DNA of 64,000 nucleotides, from positions 930,001-994,000 of the forward strand of contig CBDCSM010000012.1 of NCBI GenBank assembly GCA_965221575.1, read 5' to 3'. Made by a program: the position numbers and the translations under genes. Below the pieces are notes generated by a model, which did not search any database, was not told the DNA's origin, and saw only the letters and a program-made list of their open reading frames with translations. Position 1 is the stretch's first letter; the number at the start of each line of letters is the position of its first letter. The DNA comes from JAPPHA01 sp965221575 (lineage in GTDB: Bacteria > Pseudomonadota > Alphaproteobacteria > Rhodobacterales > Rhodobacteraceae). Positions 26,992 to 36,083 of the stretch are shown piece by piece.

Positions 26992-29900
26992 TCAGCTGCC
27001 GAACAGGATCTTTGCCTGTTGGCGCGGGTGTCGTCGGGGAGCAACTCCCTTGTGCAATGCTACGGGTGCCGGAGTTTCATATTCAATAGTTCCAGGCTCC
27101 GCCCCGGCGTTTCCGGCCGCTACGGAGCCTCGGGCGGTGTCAGTGTTGGCGAATACCGGATCTATCCTGCCACCCCGGGTGCCGGCACCACCAAATGAAT
27201 CGAGCATCCAGGAGAGATCCTCGATACGGGACGATATGATATGGCTGACGATACCCTCCCTTTGCAGCTTTCCCTTTACCTTGAGAAGCCGCCCGGTCAT
27301 CACCGCCTTGCGGTAGTCCTGATAGGTCTTCGACCAGACAATAACATTGGAAACGCCGGTATCATCCTCAAGTGTCAGGAAAATGACCCCTTGCGCCGTA
27401 CCGGGCCTTTGGCGCGTGATGACCAGCCCTGCAACCGTTACCCATTGTCCATCCGGAATATTCCGTATCGCAAATGCGTTATCAAAAAGACCTATTCCGG
27501 AGCGCAGCAGCTTGACAGGGTGATCCCGTAGCGTGAGGCGGGTTGTCACATAATCTTCAAAAACATTCTCTGCACAGGACATCTGTGGAAGCGGCGCCGC
27601 GGTCTGCGGCAGTCTTTCTCCGCATTGTTCGAAGAGCGGTAACGGCCTGTCTCCACCGATAGCCTTCACTTCCCACAGCGCTTCCCGCCTGCTCAAGCCG
27701 TATCCGGCAAAGGCATCGGCACTCGCCAGGCGGGACAGGGCCTTTCGGGACAGGCCGGCACGTCGCCAGACGGCATCGATTGACCTGTAACCACGACTGC
27801 GTGCGGCACTGATCCAGTGCGCATCCTCTTCGCTGAAACCGCGAATGTGCCGATAGCCAAGGCGTACGGCGAGCGAGCCATCGCCTGCCGGCTCCAGGAC
27901 ATTGTCCCAATAACTGTTCTCCACGCAGATCGGGAGTACTGTCACACCATGGGCACGTGCATCCCTGACAATCTGTGCCGGCGCATAGAAACCCATGGGT
28001 TGGGAGTTGAGCAACGCGCAGCAGAAAACCTCGGGATGATGACATTTCAGCCAGGCTGAAACATAGACCAGAAGCGCAAAACTCGCCGAGTGGCTTTCCG
28101 GGAATCCGTATCCGGAAAATCCCTCGAGTTGTTTGAAGCAGTTCTCGGCAAACTCTTGATCGTAGCCCTTCGACAGGCACCCCGCGATAAAACGCTCCCT
28201 GAAAGTTTCCACCGTACCGGGTCCCCGAAAACTTCCCAGCGATCGTCTGAGTTGATCAGATTCAGTCGCACTGAATCCGGCGGCAACAACCGCAATTCGC
28301 ATGGCCTGTTCCTGGAAAAGCGGAACCCCCAGCGTTTTTTCCAGGACAGACCTCAACTCCTCCGACGGGAAAACCACCGGCTCTTCACCACGCCGCCGCT
28401 TGATGAAGGGATGCACCATGTCGCCCTGGATCGGACCCGGCCGGATAATCGCCACCTGGATGACAAGATCATAGAAAGTACGCGGCCGCATTCTCGGCAG
28501 GAAATTCATCTGCGCACGGCTTTCGACTTGAAACACGCCCAGTGAATCGGCAACGCAAAGCATGTCATAAACGGCAGAATCCTCCTGGGGGATCTTTGAC
28601 ATGCTGTAGTCAAGATTCTTCCAGATTCGCAGCAGGTCGAAAGCCTTCCGGATGCAGGTCAGCATTCCGAGAGCGAGCACATCCACCTTCAACATGCCGA
28701 TGGTGTCAATATCATCCTTGTCCCACTCGATGACGGTGCGGTTTTCCATCGCCGCATTCTCGACCGGACAGAATTCATCCAGGCGTCCCCGGGTCATGAC
28801 GAAGCCGCCCACATGTTGGGAAAGATGGCGTGGAAATCCGATGATCTCCCGGGTCAACCCCAGGGTTTGCCGCAATCTCCGGTCCCGGCAATCGAGACCT
28901 GCCGCCCTGACATGTTCATCCTTGATACCCCTGCCCGACCACCCCCAAACCTGGCTGGAAAGCGCGGCAATGATGTCGTCCGACAATTCCATGGCTTTCC
29001 CGACTTCCCGAATGGCAGCCCGTGAACGAAAATGGATGACCGTTGAACAAATGCCTGCGCGATGCCGCCCGTATTTCTCGTAAATGTGCTGAATGACCTC
29101 TTCACGCCGTTCGTGTTCGAAATCCACGTCAATATCCGGTGGTTCATCGCGGGCGGCCGATATGAAGCGCTCGAACACCATGGAAAAGGTCTCCGGTGTC
29201 GCCTCGGTGATGCCGAGCGCGTAACAAACAACGGAATTGGCGGCGCTGCCCCGCCCCTGGCATAGAATTCCTCTTGATCGGGCGAATTCCACCACATCAT
29301 GGACAGTGAGAAAATAGCGCGCGTAATCGAGTTTGGTGATCAGGCCCAGTTCCTTCTCGACCGTGGAACGGACCTTGAGTGGCACGCCGGCACCGGAGTA
29401 GCGTCGTGCCAGGCCTTTTTCGGTCAGTTCCCGCAAGCGGTCGTCGGGGGCCTTTCCGTCGGTGATTTCATCCGGGTATTCGTAGCTGAGTTCATCCAGC
29501 GAAAACGTACAATGTTCGGCAATGGCAGCGGTGTTGGAGACGGCCGTCGGATAATCCCTGAACAGCCTCCGGATTTCGAATTCGGATCTGAGGCGACGTT
29601 CGTTATTCGGCAGCGCCTGGCGTCCCAACCTGCTGATCGTTGTCTTTTGGCGAATACAGGAAAGCAGATCGGCCAGCCGCTTTCGACTCCCGTGATGCAT
29701 CAGCACATTGCCCATGGCGGCAAGCCGGACACCTGCGTGGGCAGCAACAGATGCACGATGTGCAAAATGCGTGGCATCATCCCCGTCATATCGCGGCATG
29801 ATGCCCACAAACACGTGATCACGTCCAAAGGCGGTCTTCAGTCTCTCTGTCACGGCAAAAGTCCGGGCAGTGCCAGAGACAATCAGCATGCAATCATTGC

Positions 29901-30243
29901 CCCACTGCAGGACATCATCCAGAGACAGCTCGCATTTGCCCTTGACGGTACGGCGTTTTCCCGTCGTCAACAGGCGGCAGAGGTAACCGTAACCTTTCCG
30001 GGATTTCGGATATGCGCATATTTCAGCCCCCCCTGTCAGAACAAGGCGGACACCAACAATGTAGCGGACCCCGTGCTTTTTCGCAGCCGCATGCGCACGT
30101 ACGATTCCGGCAAATGTGTTGATATCCGTAATTGCGATCCCGGAAAGGCCCAGATTCCCGGCGCGAACAACCAGTTCTTCCGGATGCGAGGCACCGGTCA
30201 GGAAAGTGAAATTGCTGGTGACGTGCAGTTCGGTGTAACTCAC
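26992..30243 (-). CDS. dnaE2: Error-prone DNA polymerase DnaE2 (ImuC)
   Basis: Catalytic subunit of the SOS-induced mutasome, 1083 residues. The N-terminal PHP domain begins YTELHVTSNFTFLTGASHPE, and the polymerase core has the motif EPPDIDVDFEHERREEVIQH with the catalytic aspartates, followed by GRGSAANS upstream and FPESHSASFALLVY. An OB-fold region lies near residues 950-1040 (WVTVAGLVITRQRPGTAQG). DnaE2 lacks the usual DnaE1 C-terminal tau and beta motifs, which fits its use with ImuA and ImuB. The start is GTG 30243, overlapping the imuB TGA as GTGA. It is the third gene of the LexA-controlled operon. Confidence 0.95.
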   Translation of the reverse strand: MSYTELHVTSNFTFLTGASHPEELVVRAGNLGLSGIAITDINTFAGIVRAHAAAKKHGVRYIVGVRLVLTGGAEICAYPKSRKGYGYLCRLLTTGKRRTVKGKCELSLDDVLQWGNDCMLIVSGTARTFAVTERLKTAFGRDHVFVGIMPRYDGDDATHFAHRASVAAHAGVRLAAMGNVLMHHGSRKRLADLLSCIRQKTTISRLGRQALPNNERRLRSEFEIRRLFRDYPTAVSNTAAIAEHCTFSLDELSYEYPDEITDGKAPDDRLRELTEKGLARRYSGAGVPLKVRSTVEKELGLITKLDYARYFLTVHDVVEFARSRGILCQGRGSAANSVVCYALGITEATPETFSMVFERFISAARDEPPDIDVDFEHERREEVIQHIYEKYGRHRAGICSTVIHFRSRAAIREVGKAMELSDDIIAALSSQVWGWSGRGIKDEHVRAAGLDCRDRRLRQTLGLTREIIGFPRHLSQHVGGFVMTRGRLDEFCPVENAAMENRTVIEWDKDDIDTIGMLKVDVLALGMLTCIRKAFDLLRIWKNLDYSMSKIPQEDSAVYDMLCVADSLGVFQVESRAQMNFLPRMRPRTFYDLVIQVAIIRPGPIQGDMVHPFIKRRRGEEPVVFPSEELRSVLEKTLGVPLFQEQAMRIAVVAAGFSATESDQLRRSLGSFRGPGTVETFRERFIAGCLSKGYDQEFAENCFKQLEGFSGYGFPESHSASFALLVYVSAWLKCHHPEVFCCALLNSQPMGFYAPAQIVRDARAHGVTVLPICVENSYWDNVLEPAGDGSLAVRLGYRHIRGFSEEDAHWISAARSRGYRSIDAVWRRAGLSRKALSRLASADAFAGYGLSRREALWEVKAIGGDRPLPLFEQCGERLPQTAAPLPQMSCAENVFEDYVTTRLTLRDHPVKLLRSGIGLFDNAFAIRNIPDGQWVTVAGLVITRQRPGTAQGVIFLTLEDDTGVSNVIVWSKTYQDYRKAVMTGRLLKVKGKLQREGIVSHIISSRIEDLSWMLDSFGGAGTRGGRIDPVFANTDTARGSVAAGNAGAEPGTIEYETPAPVALHKGVAPRRHPRQQAKILFGS

Positions 30244-31739
30244 GGGAATCGACCCGCAACATACCAGTCAGGCCGTTTCAGCCCTGGATATGTCAATAAC
30301 CACAACCTCAATCCTGTCGTGGTCTGCACACGCCAGTAATCACGCTGCGGCAAGGTTTCGTTCAGCCACCACTCCGATGCCAGGCGTTCCGGTCCCTCGG
30401 CATGCGCGGTTTCATATGTTTGGCAGCGCCAGCTGAATTTTCTTGGCGGACGGTCCGGCTCAAGAGTTTTCAGAAGCTCGGGATACTTGTACAGTCGGAT
30501 CGGACGTCTGCGCGGATTACGCTCCCAAACCGGAGGCATCTCGCAATGCGCCGCCTCCACAAATCCGAATTCCCGCTCCGGCAAATGGCTGTCAACCGGG
30601 AGCCATCGGCAAATGCGGTCAAACCCGAGACGGTTGCCAAGAGTCGAGACAATCCCCGTGATATCACCGTCACGATTGCCGGCTTCACCCAAATGCCTTT
30701 GTCGAGCCTGGATCCGTTCCACACAATCGGCCGCAAGATGCAGCCGGTCTGCGCCAAATTCGATTTTCAATTCATCCAGGGGATGCCTGAACTGCTGTAA
30801 CAGCATGACCGGGTCATTGACCGGTCTTGCGAAACCGACGGTACTTCGATGATCCCCGGTATCCACGCATCGGACAGTCAGGTGATAACGACGCGCACCC
30901 TTTTGTACGGCCTGCAGGCGTCTGCAGACGGAATCGGCCAGTCTTTCCAGACCCAGGACCAGGTCCTCAACCAGTCCAATCGGATCGGGCATGGTTATGC
31001 CGGCAGCGTAGGTTGGATCACGACGATGCGATATGATCGGGTCGGGCACACATCCCGTGGCGCGCGCCAAATCCTGTATCAGGCCGGGTCCGAACCGGAG
31101 CGCCAGTTCGGATGACTTGATCACATGGAGCTGGCCAATGGTCTCGATTCCGAGTTGACGCAGTTCCGTGACCATTTCCGAAGGCAGGCCAAGGGCATTG
31201 ACCCGGAGAGGAAGCAGGGATTCCACGGTCTTTCCGGGCAATGCAATTCCGACCGGATTCGAACCATAGCGTGCAAGCGCCCATGCAGCCTTCCTCGTAT
31301 CGGCAATCGCGGCACGGGCTTCGACCTGCATGTCATGAAGCCCCTGGCGTGCATGGGTTGCCATTTCTGCCTCACCCCCGAAAAGATGCGCACATCCCGC
31401 AATATCGAGAATCAATCCGTCCGGCGGGTCGAGCGCGACCCGGGGCGACAGCCTGTCGGCCCAGCATCGCAATGCGTAAAGGAAACGAGCCTCGCGTTCC
31501 GGATCTCCCGGTTCGGTCAGAAGGTCCGGACAGATGGCCCGCGCATCAGGTACCGATAAACCCGGGGTCAGTCCCGCCCGAAACGCCACATCATTCGGAT
31601 GCGTCAGTTTCCAGACATTCCGGGATTGGGCAATGATGGCAAAGGGACCAAGGATACGCGGGTCATTCCGGCGCCGGAGCCGATCAAGCGGCAGGCGCGG
31701 CAGCCAGATGGACAGTACACGTTTTCCCTGTCTTGTCAT
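30240..31739 (-). CDS. imuB: ImuB, catalytically inactive Y-family polymerase
   Basis: Adaptor protein of the ImuA-ImuB-DnaE2 mutasome; it uses a Y-family polymerase fold without activity to link DnaE2 to the beta clamp. ATG 31739 is preceded by GGGAGA at 5 nt and yields 499 residues starting MTRQGKRVLSIWLPRLPLDR. The acidic residues of active Y polymerases are absent from this first motif (WLPRL replaces the metal-binding DMDAFFA-type motif), as expected. A C-terminal DUF-type segment with RPIRLYKYPE and DYWRVQTTTG ends the protein. The 5' end overlaps the 3' end of imuA by 56 bp in another frame. Confidence 0.92.
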   Translation of the reverse strand: MTRQGKRVLSIWLPRLPLDRLRRRNDPRILGPFAIIAQSRNVWKLTHPNDVAFRAGLTPGLSVPDARAICPDLLTEPGDPEREARFLYALRCWADRLSPRVALDPPDGLILDIAGCAHLFGGEAEMATHARQGLHDMQVEARAAIADTRKAAWALARYGSNPVGIALPGKTVESLLPLRVNALGLPSEMVTELRQLGIETIGQLHVIKSSELALRFGPGLIQDLARATGCVPDPIISHRRDPTYAAGITMPDPIGLVEDLVLGLERLADSVCRRLQAVQKGARRYHLTVRCVDTGDHRSTVGFARPVNDPVMLLQQFRHPLDELKIEFGADRLHLAADCVERIQARQRHLGEAGNRDGDITGIVSTLGNRLGFDRICRWLPVDSHLPEREFGFVEAAHCEMPPVWERNPRRRPIRLYKYPELLKTLEPDRPPRKFSWRCQTYETAHAEGPERLASEWWLNETLPQRDYWRVQTTTGLRLWLLTYPGLKRPDWYVAGRFP

Positions 31740-32310
31740 TACTGTCTCCCAGCCACTGTACGTTCCATGTGCCGAGCTTCCCGTGCCTGTTCTTGATGCA
31801 GCACCATTTCCAGCTTCCGACGTTTCCGGGAATGGCAACACATTCCCAGCGGGTCTGGGCGGCAGAGGTGTGGACCCGGCCTGTAATCAGGACGATACCC
31901 GTGCATCCCGAATCCTCCGCCGCGATTTGCAACCGCCTGCTGGTACGCAAGTCCGGACCATCATGGAGTTCGATAACGACACAGGATACGTTGTTTGCCC
32001 GTATGGTCTGTTCACCAGCCCAGAGGATTTCCTTTCGCGTCGTGCAATTCGTCAGGATAATCCGTGCCGGATCCAGAAATTCGCGCACTGCGGCGGGGGT
32101 GAGAGATTCCACCGCACTCGTCCCTCCTATCCAGATCACCGGTCCGGGCAGGCGTGACGCAACCATGATCGCAAAGATGTCGGCGCTGTCACCCGTCACC
32201 TCATGGATGCGTCCCCTGCGTAGCCGTATTGGCCCCGCTACCGGGAAATCACCGTGATCCCTGGAACGAATATCCCCCCCGATACGGGTAGTAATATCTT
32301 GGTATGGCAT
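31684..32310 (-). CDS. imuA: ImuA, SOS mutasome accessory protein
   Basis: A 208-residue RecA/SulA-like protein needed for induced mutagenesis with ImuB and DnaE2. The N-terminus is short, then RLRRGRIHEVTGDSADIFAI and LPGPVIWIGG follow the ImuA pattern; the conserved GRVHTSAAQTRWECVAIPG block near residues 143-161 is typical of alphaproteobacterial ImuA. ATG 32310 lies only 4 bp from a perfect LexA operator, with no Shine-Dalgarno sequence between, so initiation may rely on a short or weakly structured leader. It is the first gene of imuA-imuB-dnaE2. Confidence 0.88.
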   Translation of the reverse strand: MPYQDITTRIGGDIRSRDHGDFPVAGPIRLRRGRIHEVTGDSADIFAIMVASRLPGPVIWIGGTSAVESLTPAAVREFLDPARIILTNCTTRKEILWAGEQTIRANNVSCVVIELHDGPDLRTSRRLQIAAEDSGCTGIVLITGRVHTSAAQTRWECVAIPGNVGSWKWCCIKNRHGKLGTWNVQWLGDSNDKTGKTCTVHLAAAPAA

Positions 32311-32314
32311 GTTT

Positions 32315-32329
32315 GTTCTATTTTTGTTC
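32315..32329 (-). promoter_or_regulatory. LexA operator of imuA-imuB-dnaE2
   Basis: Perfect alphaproteobacterial LexA site GTTC-N7-GTTC (GTTCTATTTTTGTTC), ending 4 bp from the imuA ATG. LexA binding here would repress the mutasome until DNA damage triggers RecA-dependent LexA cleavage. The operator lies just downstream of the candidate -10 element, so it would overlap the transcription start. Confidence 0.9.
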
Positions 32330-32343
32330 TCTTTTTATTCCGT

Positions 32344-32371
32344 TTTATTCCTGACAGAAAGCAAAAGTCAA
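32344..32371 (-). promoter_or_regulatory. Candidate imuA promoter
   Basis: On the minus strand TTGACT (32371-32366) and AATAAA (32349-32344) are spaced by 16 bp, a reasonable -35/-10 pair. Transcription would begin around 32335, just ahead of or within the LexA operator. The promoter sits directly behind the stop of the SMP-30 gene. Confidence 0.5.
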
Positions 32372-32395
32372 CAGCTTAATTGGTCTTGTACGCGT

Positions 32396-33274
32396 TCAAA
32401 GCGCGCAGAGATGTTGCCTGGTTCCGGGGATGTCCATGTCGGCGACAAAGATGCTGCCGGCATGCGGCGCAGCCTTCAGTTCATCTTCGGTGTGACGCAC
32501 ACTCAGCGTGGTAATGAAGAGTCGTTTCAACGACGCACCGCCGAAGGCAACGCAGGTGGGGCCCTTGGTCGGCAAATCGATGCGGGCCGTCACCTGTCCG
32601 TCCGCGTCGAACCGCACGACGCAACCGCCCCAGACCCGGGCGTTCCAGTAGTTTCCCTCGGCGTCAACGGTGCCGCCATCGGGCAAACCCGGCGCCGCGT
32701 CCCGATCCGCGAGCGGCGCGATTTCCGCGAACTCCGAAAAGTCTGCACCAACCCGGAACCTGCGGATCCGGCCATCGGGCGTATCGGCGAAGTACATGGT
32801 TCGCCCGTCTGGCGAGAACTCCAGACCGTTGGTAAGGACGACGTCGCCGAACAACCTTTCGAGTTCACCGCCCGGGCCAAGGCGATAGACGTTGCCGACG
32901 GGCCGCCGCTGTTCCATGTCCGGGGTTTCATCGGCCGTGCCGAATACGATGCCACCGAACGGATCGACCGCCGCATCATTGATGCGCGTCTGCGGCAGGT
33001 CCGGTTCCACGTCGTGAAGTCTGGAAAAAACCTTCAGTTCCTGATCGGCAAGAGCGACCTGGTTGGGAAACCCGATCACGAAACCCGGTCCCCGCCGCGG
33101 AAGGATGAAACCGGCGCGCCCCGGCAGGTTGAAGCGCATCGCGTTCCGGTCCGCATCCATTCGCCAGACGCAACTTCGCTCGATGTCGGTCCACCACAGG
33201 CAATCGTCGCGCGGGTCCCAGAAACAGCATTCGCCGAGTGCATTCCTGCAATCAAAAAAGAGGCGGGCATCCAT
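32396..33274 (-). CDS. SMP-30/gluconolactonase family lactonase
   Basis: Six-bladed beta-propeller lactonase of 292 residues from ATG 33274, preceded by AGGAAA. Family landmarks are ALGECCFWDPRDDCLWWTDI (metal ligand Glu), RINDAAVDPFGGIVFGTADE (Asn/Asp region), VVLTNGLEFSPDGRTMYFAD and GLPDGGTVDAEGNYWNARVW (catalytic Asp). Such enzymes hydrolyse sugar lactones, for example glucono-, galactono- or xylono-lactone, in oxidative sugar pathways. It precedes the SOS operon on the same strand but is separated from it by the LexA promoter. The SLC13 transporter gene upstream ends 31 bp away. Confidence 0.88.
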   Translation of the reverse strand: MDARLFFDCRNALGECCFWDPRDDCLWWTDIERSCVWRMDADRNAMRFNLPGRAGFILPRRGPGFVIGFPNQVALADQELKVFSRLHDVEPDLPQTRINDAAVDPFGGIVFGTADETPDMEQRRPVGNVYRLGPGGELERLFGDVVLTNGLEFSPDGRTMYFADTPDGRIRRFRVGADFSEFAEIAPLADRDAAPGLPDGGTVDAEGNYWNARVWGGCVVRFDADGQVTARIDLPTKGPTCVAFGGASLKRLFITTLSVRHTEDELKAAPHAGSIFVADMDIPGTRQHLCAL

Positions 33275-33305
33275 GGTCGTTTCCTGTTCGTTGTCTGGGC
33301 ACGGG

Positions 33306-35099
33306 TCATCCGGCATTGAGCGGCCAGAAGACGGGGATAAGGAGACTTGCAAGTATTCCGATAGTCAAATTGAGGGGCAGTCCCAAACGAATGAAGTCGG
33401 TAAACCTGTACCCTCCCGGACCGTAAACCAGGGTATTGGTCTGATAACCCACGGGAGTTGCGAAGCTGGCCGACGCAGCAACCATGATCGCCACGACGAG
33501 CGGGCGCGGGTCCACGCCAAGCGAATGGGCGATCGCTATCGCGACCGGAGTGATCATGACCGCAACTGCATTGTTCGAAACCAATTCCGTCAGAACTGAC
33601 GCCAAAAGATAGATTGCCCAGACCATGAAGAATGGAGGCAGCACGCTGATGTGCGGCGAAATCACGTCGGCTATGCGCGCGACCGCGCCGGACGTCTCGA
33701 GGCCGGTTCCAACCACAAGCATTGCCAGCAAGAGAACCAGCAGCCTGGCGTCGACAGAACCAAATGCTTCGTCCGCTTCGATCGACCGGCTCAACAGGAC
33801 GATGGCTACGGCAATCATGGCCAGCAGCAGGATCGGTGCGACTCCGAACGCCGACAGGGCGACGACACAACCAAGCGCAAGGATGACCCAGGGTGCGTGT
33901 GTCCTCCGGTATGGCCTGACGTCAGGTTCAACGAGATCGACCGTATTCTGTTCGTCGGAAAGACGCCTGATATCCTGAGGGGCGCCTTCAAGAAGGAGCG
34001 TGTCGCCCACCTGGATCGCCAAGTCGTCGAGTTGACCACTAAGGTTCTGGTTCCTTCGATGAATGGCAATCAGGTAGACACCGTAACGGCGACGTAACCG
34101 AAGGGCGCGCACGCGTTTCCCGACCAACAGGCAACCCGGCGTTATCAAGGCTTCGACGGTCGTGGATTCGCGAGATGATACGGTGTCGGCGACCACGACT
34201 CCAACGTCCCTGCTCTGTTTCAAGGCAAGGAGTTCTCCGACCGCCGTGCGCAGGATGACGCGATCTCCTTCCCGGAGCCTGACTTCGGGAATTTCCCGAC
34301 GAAGTGATTCATCTCCCCTGACGACATCGATAACGCGACCGCCCTGGTGCCGGAATTCGGCAACCTCAAGCGGCTTTTGTCCCGCCAAAGTACTGCCTTT
34401 CGAGACAACGACTTCCGTAAAAAACCGTTTTGGCCGTCTGTCGCCCAGAATGCTGCTGACGGTCTCCCGGTGAGGCAGCATGCGTGGAGCAAGGATCAGT
34501 ATGTAAACGATCCCATACAACGCCAGAATAGCCGCGAGAGGAGTGATTTCAAAAATTCCGAACGGCTCAAGACCGCTCGCGCGCGCGACGCCATCAACGA
34601 TGAGATTTGTGGACGTGCCGATCAGGGTACACATTCCACCGAGAATCGCGACATACGACAATGGAATCAGCAGCTTCGACGCGGCGGCACCCAGTGTCTT
34701 CGCCAGTTTGATGGCAACCGGGATGAGAACGACAACGACAGGCGTGTTGTTCATGAATGCCGAGGCAAACAGGACCACACATGCAAGGACACCGAGAACC
34801 AGTACCGGGTAATTTTCGGCACGGACGCTGACCCAGCCTGTCAGGAGCGCCAACGTGCCGGTCCGCACGAGCGCACCGGACAGAATGAACATCATCGCGA
34901 CCGTCCAGGGTGCCGGATTGGACAGCACGCCGAGAGCGCGTTCCATCGGAACGATTCCCAGGATGATCATTGCTGTCGCAGCAGAAAACGCGACAACGTC
35001 CGGAGGAAAACGCTCGGACAGGAACGCAAGGAACATGCAGGCAACGATCGTGCAGGCGATTGCAACGTGCCAGGCTTCGGGGAGCAAATCCGGGATCAT
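33306..35099 (-). CDS. SLC13/DASS-type transporter with TrkA-C domains
   Basis: Inner-membrane anion or dicarboxylate symporter of 597 residues. The membrane parts at both ends contain family features: AFMNNTPVVVVLIPVAIKL in the first half and ELVSNNAVAVMITPVAIAIA in the second, the paired hairpin/NN motifs of the CitT/SLC13 fold. The middle (about 210-385) holds two RCK_C (TrkA-C) domains, each with a pattern like GDRVILRTAVGELLALKQ and GDTLLLEGAPQDIRRL. ATG 35099 has GGAGG 11 nt upstream; a GTG 12 bases earlier is the alternative. Known relatives carry sulfate, C4-dicarboxylates or citrate. The substrate is undetermined. Confidence 0.88.
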   Translation of the reverse strand: MIPDLLPEAWHVAIACTIVACMFLAFLSERFPPDVVAFSAATAMIILGIVPMERALGVLSNPAPWTVAMMFILSGALVRTGTLALLTGWVSVRAENYPVLVLGVLACVVLFASAFMNNTPVVVVLIPVAIKLAKTLGAAASKLLIPLSYVAILGGMCTLIGTSTNLIVDGVARASGLEPFGIFEITPLAAILALYGIVYILILAPRMLPHRETVSSILGDRRPKRFFTEVVVSKGSTLAGQKPLEVAEFRHQGGRVIDVVRGDESLRREIPEVRLREGDRVILRTAVGELLALKQSRDVGVVVADTVSSRESTTVEALITPGCLLVGKRVRALRLRRRYGVYLIAIHRRNQNLSGQLDDLAIQVGDTLLLEGAPQDIRRLSDEQNTVDLVEPDVRPYRRTHAPWVILALGCVVALSAFGVAPILLLAMIAVAIVLLSRSIEADEAFGSVDARLLVLLLAMLVVGTGLETSGAVARIADVISPHISVLPPFFMVWAIYLLASVLTELVSNNAVAVMITPVAIAIAHSLGVDPRPLVVAIMVAASASFATPVGYQTNTLVYGPGGYRFTDFIRLGLPLNLTIGILASLLIPVFWPLNAG

Positions 35100-35159
35100 C
35101 TGACGATACACCTCCGGGATATGGTTAGAGGAGTTCGCATGACAACTCGCTCGTCAGCC

Positions 35160-36083
35160 TCAAGTCACCTCGCGGGAGGTTCTCCTCTCCTTTGATGGTT
35201 TTCCCGGCTGCACCAGAAACAGTCCGATGGTCATCAGAACCACGGCGCCCCAGATCCAGCCGGAATACCTCTCGTCGAGGAGGATGATGGACCAGAATAC
35301 CCCAAATCCGGTCACAATGTAGGCGACCTGCGCCGCGAAGACGGTTCCAGCACGTCTGACCAGCCAAACGTAACCCGCATAGCAAAACGCATGCAAGACA
35401 GAGAGGCCCAGGAGCGCGTATTCCGCGGTTCCCCATACTTGCGACAGGTCGATCCAGTGACCTGTCGCGGCGGTCAGGGGAACGCAAATCAGGATCCCGA
35501 TCAGGGATGCCCAGAAGATTGCCTCGACGGGATTCAATCCGGCAAGCCCCATCCTCCCAACGATATTTGCCTCGGTCGCGTAACAGAGCGGAGCGATCAT
35601 TGCCAACAGCACGAAACCCGCTGCGGCCGGATTGGGGAGACTCGTGTCTGGTCCGAGAAGCAGGACGATCGCAGCCGCGCCACACAGGATCCCGACAATT
35701 CGCAGAATCCGGGGTTTTTCATTGCCGATGAGAATTGCGATGGGCAACGCGAACATGGGAACAAGCGCGATGATGATGGACATGACCCCTGCCGGGAGTT
35801 CGACCGCCGCCTGGTACGAAAACGTATTCGGGGCAACCGTTCCCGACACCGCGATGATCGTGCAGATGACAAGGCGGGGCCAGGTCAGGGGCCGAATGCG
35901 CCGTCTCCGCCCACCGGCAAATGCCAGCACTGCCAGGCATGCTCCGGAAAAAACAAGCTGCCAGAAGATCAGTCCAAAATGACCATGACCCGTCGAAACG
36001 GCCATACGGGTCATCGGCATCGTCAGACCCCAACCGGCACCCAGGAGGAGAAGGGCTACCCAGAGAAACATCTGTTCGTTCAT
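35160..36083 (-). CDS. DMT-superfamily EamA transporter
   Basis: A 307-residue protein with ten hydrophobic helices arranged as two EamA repeats (about 8-140 and 155-290). Landmarks are GWGLTMPMTRMAV in TM1, SYQAAVELPAGVMSIIIALV in the first repeat and RRAGTVFAAQVAYIVTGFGV in the second, typical of DMT exporters of metabolites or amino acids. Its ATG overlaps the last base of the YmdB stop as TGATG, so the two are coupled. The SLC13 gene follows after 60 bp. Confidence 0.85.
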   Translation of the reverse strand: MNEQMFLWVALLLLGAGWGLTMPMTRMAVSTGHGHFGLIFWQLVFSGACLAVLAFAGGRRRRIRPLTWPRLVICTIIAVSGTVAPNTFSYQAAVELPAGVMSIIIALVPMFALPIAILIGNEKPRILRIVGILCGAAAIVLLLGPDTSLPNPAAAGFVLLAMIAPLCYATEANIVGRMGLAGLNPVEAIFWASLIGILICVPLTAATGHWIDLSQVWGTAEYALLGLSVLHAFCYAGYVWLVRRAGTVFAAQVAYIVTGFGVFWSIILLDERYSGWIWGAVVLMTIGLFLVQPGKPSKERRTSREVT

